The notes beneath the pieces were generated by a model. It ran no database searches, was not told the origin of the DNA, and was given only the letters and a program-made list of their open reading frames with translations. Source: RPQJ01 sp963712815 (GTDB lineage Bacteria > Pseudomonadota > Gammaproteobacteria > Steroidobacterales > Steroidobacteraceae). From it: a stretch of 64,000 bases of DNA. The position numbers and the translations under genes are program-made. The DNA is taken from the NCBI GenBank assembly GCA_963712815.1, contig CAVQJL010000008.1, positions 620,001 to 684,000 of the forward strand, given 5' to 3'. Of the stretch, positions 61,061 through 64,000 are shown piece by piece (position 1 is the stretch's first letter; each line of letters starts with the position of its first letter).

Positions 61061-62147
61061 TGGAGCGGCTCGGCATCGAGCTCGGCGAGCGCAGCTACCC
61101 GATCCTGGTCGGACCGGGCCTGCTCGGCTCGGCGCCGGTGCTCGACGAAGCCGTCGATGCAGGCAACGTGCTGGTGGTCACGAACGACACGGTGGCGCCG
61201 CTGTACCTCGAGCGGGTGCGGCACGGACTCGCGGGCCGGCGGGTTGAGCACGTCGTCCTGCCGGACGGCGAGCGCTACAAGACGCTCGACACCCTCGCGC
61301 GGGTGTTCGACGCGCTCGTCGAGCAACGCATGAACCGCGACGCCTGCATAGCGGCCCTCGGCGGCGGCGTCGTCGGCGACATGGCAGGTTTCGCGGCCGC
61401 CTGCTACCAGCGCGGCGTGGACTACGTGCAGTTCCCGACCACGCTGCTCGCCCAGGTCGATTCGTCCGTGGGCGGCAAGACCGGGGTCAACCATCCCGGC
61501 GGCAAGAACCTGATCGGCGCCTTCCACCAGCCGCGCGCCGTCGTCTCCGACACGGACACGCTCGCCACGCTGCCGCCTCGCGAGCTGCGTGCCGGACTCG
61601 CCGAGGTGATCAAGGACGCCCTGGTGGCGGATCGCGGTTTTCCTCGGCTGGATCGAGGCCCATCTCGAGGCACTGCTCGCGCTCGAGCCCGATGCGGTCG
61701 CGCACGCCATCCGTCGCTCCTGCGAGATCAAGGCCGCGATCGTCGCCGAGGACGAGCGCGAGCACGGTCGCCGTGCGCTGCTCAACCTCGGCCACACCTT
61801 CGGCCACGCCATCGAGACGGCCGCCGGCTACGGCGAGTGGCTGCATGGCGAGGCGGTCGGGGCCGGCCTGCTGATGGCGGCCGACCTCTCGCAGCGCTCG
61901 GCTGGCTCGACGCCGCCGACGTCGAGCGCGTCCGGGTCGCTGCTCGCACGCGCCGGCCTGCCGATCGTCGCGCCGGCGATCGGCGTCGGGCGCGCCCTCG
62001 AGCTCATGGGGCTCGACAAGAAAGTTCTCGCGGGGCGCATCCGCCTGGTGCTGATGCGCCGCCTCGGCGAGGGCGTGGTGAGCAGCGACTACCCGGGCGA
62101 CGCCCTCGATGCCACGCTCGGGGCACATTTCGGCGCGGCACGCATGA
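61060..62147 (+). CDS. aroB: 3-dehydroquinate synthase, several apparent frameshifts
   Basis: 361 aa after correction, typical for AroB. It has LGERSYPILVGPGLL, LPDGERYKTLDT, ALGGGVVGDMAGFAAACYQRGVDYVQFPTTLLAQVDSSVGGKTGVNHPGGKN, then in the next frame EREHGRRALLNLGHTFGHAIETAAGYGEWLHGEAV. Shifts: extra T in 61638-61641, a missing base near 61897, an extra G near 61944, and probably one extra base near 62126-62131, after which a TGA overlaps the dgt ATG (ATGA). All metal- and NAD-binding motifs are present. Confidence 0.85.
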
Positions 62148-63319
62148 ACGCCGACGCGGGACTCGCGCCATATGCCCAACGCGAGGAATCCTCGCGCGGC
62201 CGGCGCTTCCCGGAGCCGCCGCCGCGGCACCGCACCGAGTACCAGCGCGACCGCGACCGGATCGTGCACTCCACGGCGTTCCGGCGCCTCGTGTACAAGA
62301 CCCAGGTCTTCGTGAACCACGAGGGCGACCTGTACCGCACGCGGCTCACCCACTCGCTCGAGGTTGCGCAGATCGCGCGCAGCGTCGCCCGCGCGCTGGA
62401 CCTGAACGAGCCGCTCGCCGAGGCCATCTGCCTTGCCCACGACCTCGGCCACACGCCGTTCGGCCACGCCGGCCAGGACGCGCTCAACGAGTGCATGCGC
62501 GAGCTCGGCGGCTTCGAGCACAACCTGCAGTCGCTGCGCGTCGTGGACGAGCTCGAGGAGCGCTACGCGGAGTTCGCCGGCCTCAACCTGACGTTCGAGA
62601 CGCGCGAGGGCATCCTCAAGCACTGCTCGGCCGCCAACGCACGGCAGCTCGGCGAGCTCGGCGCTGCGGTTCCTCGAGCGGCGGCAGCCCTCGCTCGAGG
62701 CGCAGCTCGCCAACCTCGCCGACGCGATCGCCTACAACAACCACGACGTCGACGACGGCATCCGCGCCGGGCTGATCACGATCGAGGAGCTGCGCGAGAT
62801 CACGATCTTCCGCCGCCAGCACGACCTCGTCGCCGAGCGCTACCCCGACCTCGGCGCGCGCCGCCTGGTGCACGAGGTGGTGCGGCGCATGATCGACTAC
62901 CTGGTGAACGACCTGATCGGGGCCTCGAGCGGCGTCGATCGAGGCGGCGGCGCCCGCGAGCGTCGACGAGGTGCGCGCGCGGTCGGCGCCACTGCTCACG
63001 TTCAGCGACGGTCGTGGAGGCCGAGCACCTCGAGCTCAAGCGCTACCTGCGCGAGCAGCCTGTACCGCCACTACCGCGTGCTGCGCATGACGACCAAGGC
63101 CAAGCGGGTCGTGCGCGAGCTGTTCGATGCGCTGCTCGAGGACGTGGCGCTGATGCCCGACGGAGCACCAGGAAGCGGCCCGGCGCATGGAGGCCGGAGG
63201 CGGGTCGCCCGGGCCGGGCGCGGGCGGTCGCGGACTACATCGCCGGCATGACCGACCGTTTTGCGATCCTCGAGCACGGGCGACGTTTGATCCGTCGAAC
63301 GAACCTGAGGCGGGGATAG
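62144..63319 (+). CDS. dgt: Deoxyguanosinetriphosphate triphosphohydrolase-like protein, multiple frameshifts
   Basis: About 389 aa after correction. HD-domain dNTPase of the Dgt family: RTEYQRDRDRIVHSTAFRRLVYKTQVF, RTRLTHSLEVAQIARS, CLAHDLGHTPFGHAGQDALN, then YNNHDVDDGIRAGL, RVLRMTTKAKRVVRELFDA and the ending VADYIAGMTDRFAILEH. Six consecutive +1 shifts are needed, near 62663, 62936, 63012, 63058, 63163 and 63215. The catalytic His/Asp motifs lie upstream of the first shift. The stop lies inside the left arm of an inverted repeat. Confidence 0.8.
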   Translation: MNADAGLAPYAQREESSRGRRFPEPPPRHRTEYQRDRDRIVHSTAFRRLVYKTQVFVNHEGDLYRTRLTHSLEVAQIARSVARALDLNEPLAEAICLAHDLGHTPFGHAGQDALNECMRELGGFEHNLQSLRVVDELEERYAEFAGLNLTFETREGILKHCSAANARQLGELGAAVPRAAAALARGAARQPRRRDRLQQPRRRRRHPRRADHDRGAARDHDLPPPARPRRRALPRPRRAPPGARGGAAHDRLPGERPDRGLERRRSRRRRPRASTRCARGRRHCSRSATVVEAEHLELKRYLREQPVPPLPRAAHDDQGQAGRARAVRCAARGRGADARRSTRKRPGAWRPEAGRPGRARAVADYIAGMTDRFAILEHGRRLIRRTNLRRG

Positions 63320-63388
63320 GGGATGGGGATAGTCAGAGGAGCCGCCGCCCGTCCGCAGCCACCTCTTACTATCCCCATCCCTATCCCC
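63312..63388. repeat. Long imperfect inverted repeat (GGGGATAGGGGATGGGGATAGT arms)
   Basis: The left arm (63312-63339) and right arm (63362-63388) are complementary over about 27 nt with one G difference and a mismatch or two, around a 22-nt loop. The arms are built from GGGGAT units. It lies between dgt and pyrF and resembles dispersed intergenic palindromes of some gammaproteobacteria; it could also end dgt transcription. Confidence 0.6.
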
Positions 63389-63436
63389 TACCCCATCCGG
63401 TATCATTCCCTGCTGCATCTCCCGCCGAGCTCCCCG

Positions 63437-64000
63437 ATGCCCTCGATCGCCGAAGCACATTCCCGCGCAGGAGCGCCTGATCTTCGCCCTGGACGTCGCC
63501 GACCCCGGACGCGGCCCGCCGGCTCGTGGACACGCTCGGCGATTCGGTGCAGTTCTACAAGCTCGGCCTCGAGCTGTGCATGTCGGGCGGCTACTTCGAG
63601 CTGCTCGACTGGATGGTCGGCCGCGGCAAGAAGGTGTTCGTCGACCTCAAGTTCTTCGACGTACCCGCCACCGTCGGCGGCCGCGGTCAGGCAGCTGCGC
63701 AACCGTGGCGTCACGCTCACCACGGTGCACGGCAACCAGGCGATCATGGAAGCGGCGGCGGCCAGCAAGGGCGACGTGAAGGTGCTGGCGGTGACGGTGC
63801 TCACGAGCCTCGACCGCGGCGATCTCGACGACCTCGGCTTCAAGTGCGACGTCGAGCAGCTGGTGCTCTCCCGCGCGCGGCGCGCGCTCGAGGCCGGCTG
63901 CGACGGCGTGGTCTCCTCGGGCCTCGAGGCGCCGATGCTGCGCGAGTTCATCGACCATCGCCTGCTGGTGGTGACGCCCGGCATCCGTCCGGTCGAGAAC
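63437..64000 (+). CDS. pyrF: Orotidine 5'-phosphate decarboxylase, partial at window end, frameshifted
   Basis: The N-terminal part of PyrF, which decarboxylates OMP to UMP. After correction it reads IPAQERLIFALDVAD, VQFYKLGLELCMSGGYFELL, KVFVDLKFFDVPATVGGAV (catalytic Asp-x-Lys-x-x-Asp), TTVHGNQAIMEAA, VLAVTVLTSLD and GCDGVVSSGLEAPMLRE. Three +1 shifts are needed, near 63452, 63507 and 63681. It runs off the window. The frame order shows intact gene content apart from the extra bases. Confidence 0.85.
   Translation, partial: MPSIAEAHSRAGAPDLRPGRRRPRTRPAGSWTRSAIRCSSTSSASSCACRAATSSCSTGWSAAARRCSSTSSSSTYPPPSAAAVRQLRNRGVTLTTVHGNQAIMEAAAASKGDVKVLAVTVLTSLDRGDLDDLGFKCDVEQLVLSRARRALEAGCDGVVSSGLEAPMLREFIDHRLLVVTPGIRPVEN

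Noticed and set aside
60532..62143. Bifunctional AroK-AroB enzyme
   Set aside because: A one-base correction restores normal lengths and a TGATG overlap, and other single-base shifts surround it; kept only as a point to verify.
1..64000. CRISPR arrays, tRNA/rRNA genes, insertion sequences or prophage
   Set aside because: No regularly spaced repeats, no cloverleaf-like gene, no transposase, integrase or phage structural gene was seen on either strand.

Overview
The window is GC-rich, almost entirely coding DNA from a gammaproteobacterium. It carries a BioC/BioH-type biotin operon, an aa3-type cytochrome c oxidase cluster with CtaA, CtaB, Cox11 and SURF1, the conserved block mrcA-pilMNOPQ-aroK-aroB, and an rpoZ-spoT-recG group. 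The gene content resembles Chromatiales/Nevskiales/Xanthomonadales-type lineages, but I cannot name the genus from sequence alone. No tRNA, rRNA, CRISPR array, insertion sequence or prophage was seen.

Layout: 0-9.2 kb (minus strand) holds the start of a lipoprotein, PBP1B (mrcB), two tandem trkH genes with trkA, and uvrD. 9.3-13.5 kb has a large penicillin-acylase-family hydrolase and a VanZ-like membrane protein. 13.5-23.5 kb is the cytochrome oxidase region, read on the minus strand: DUF2244 protein, coxB, coxA, a 46-aa small protein, ctaG, coxC, SURF1, SCO-like protein, ctaA, GFA-family enzyme, ctaB and an uncharacterised exported protein. A DUF2909 gene in it is read the other way. 23.6-28.3 kb is the biotin operon bioB-F-H-C-D, with a BirA-like operator at 28.4 kb that overlaps the start codon of divergent comF. 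29.2-36.5 kb (plus strand) is a ten-gene Mrp/Mbh-like cation/proton antiporter operon with three NuoL/M/N-type subunits and no full MrpA. 36.5-44.2 kb (minus) is yicC, an unannotated small ORF, gmk, rpoZ, spoT, ridA, recG and ubiA. 44.3-52 kb (plus) carries a PP2C phosphatase, rph, rdgB, hemW, rpmE, an M48 lipoprotein protease, gltA and a small-export-family protein. 52-64 kb has a conserved hypothetical and PBP1A on the minus strand, then pilMNOPQ, aroK, aroB, dgt and the start of pyrF on the plus strand.

Genes are tightly packed, with many ATGA/GTGA/TTGA/TGATG overlaps that imply translational coupling. The most intriguing non-coding stretch is the hemW-rpmE gap (47.7-48.03 kb). It has three consensus DnaA boxes, an AT-rich patch, direct repeats and a palindrome. 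The best candidate new gene is a small hydrophobic ORF between yicC and gmk whose stop overlaps the gmk TTG start.

Data quality: gltA and the PP2C gene each carry one apparent extra base. From about 61 kb to the end, aroK, aroB, dgt and pyrF carry at least a dozen single-base indels, nearly all +1. Because these are housekeeping genes and the rest of the window is clean, I read this as insertion-type sequencing or assembly error rather than gene decay. The apparent fusions PP2C-Rph and AroK-AroB-Dgt are treated as consequences of these shifts.
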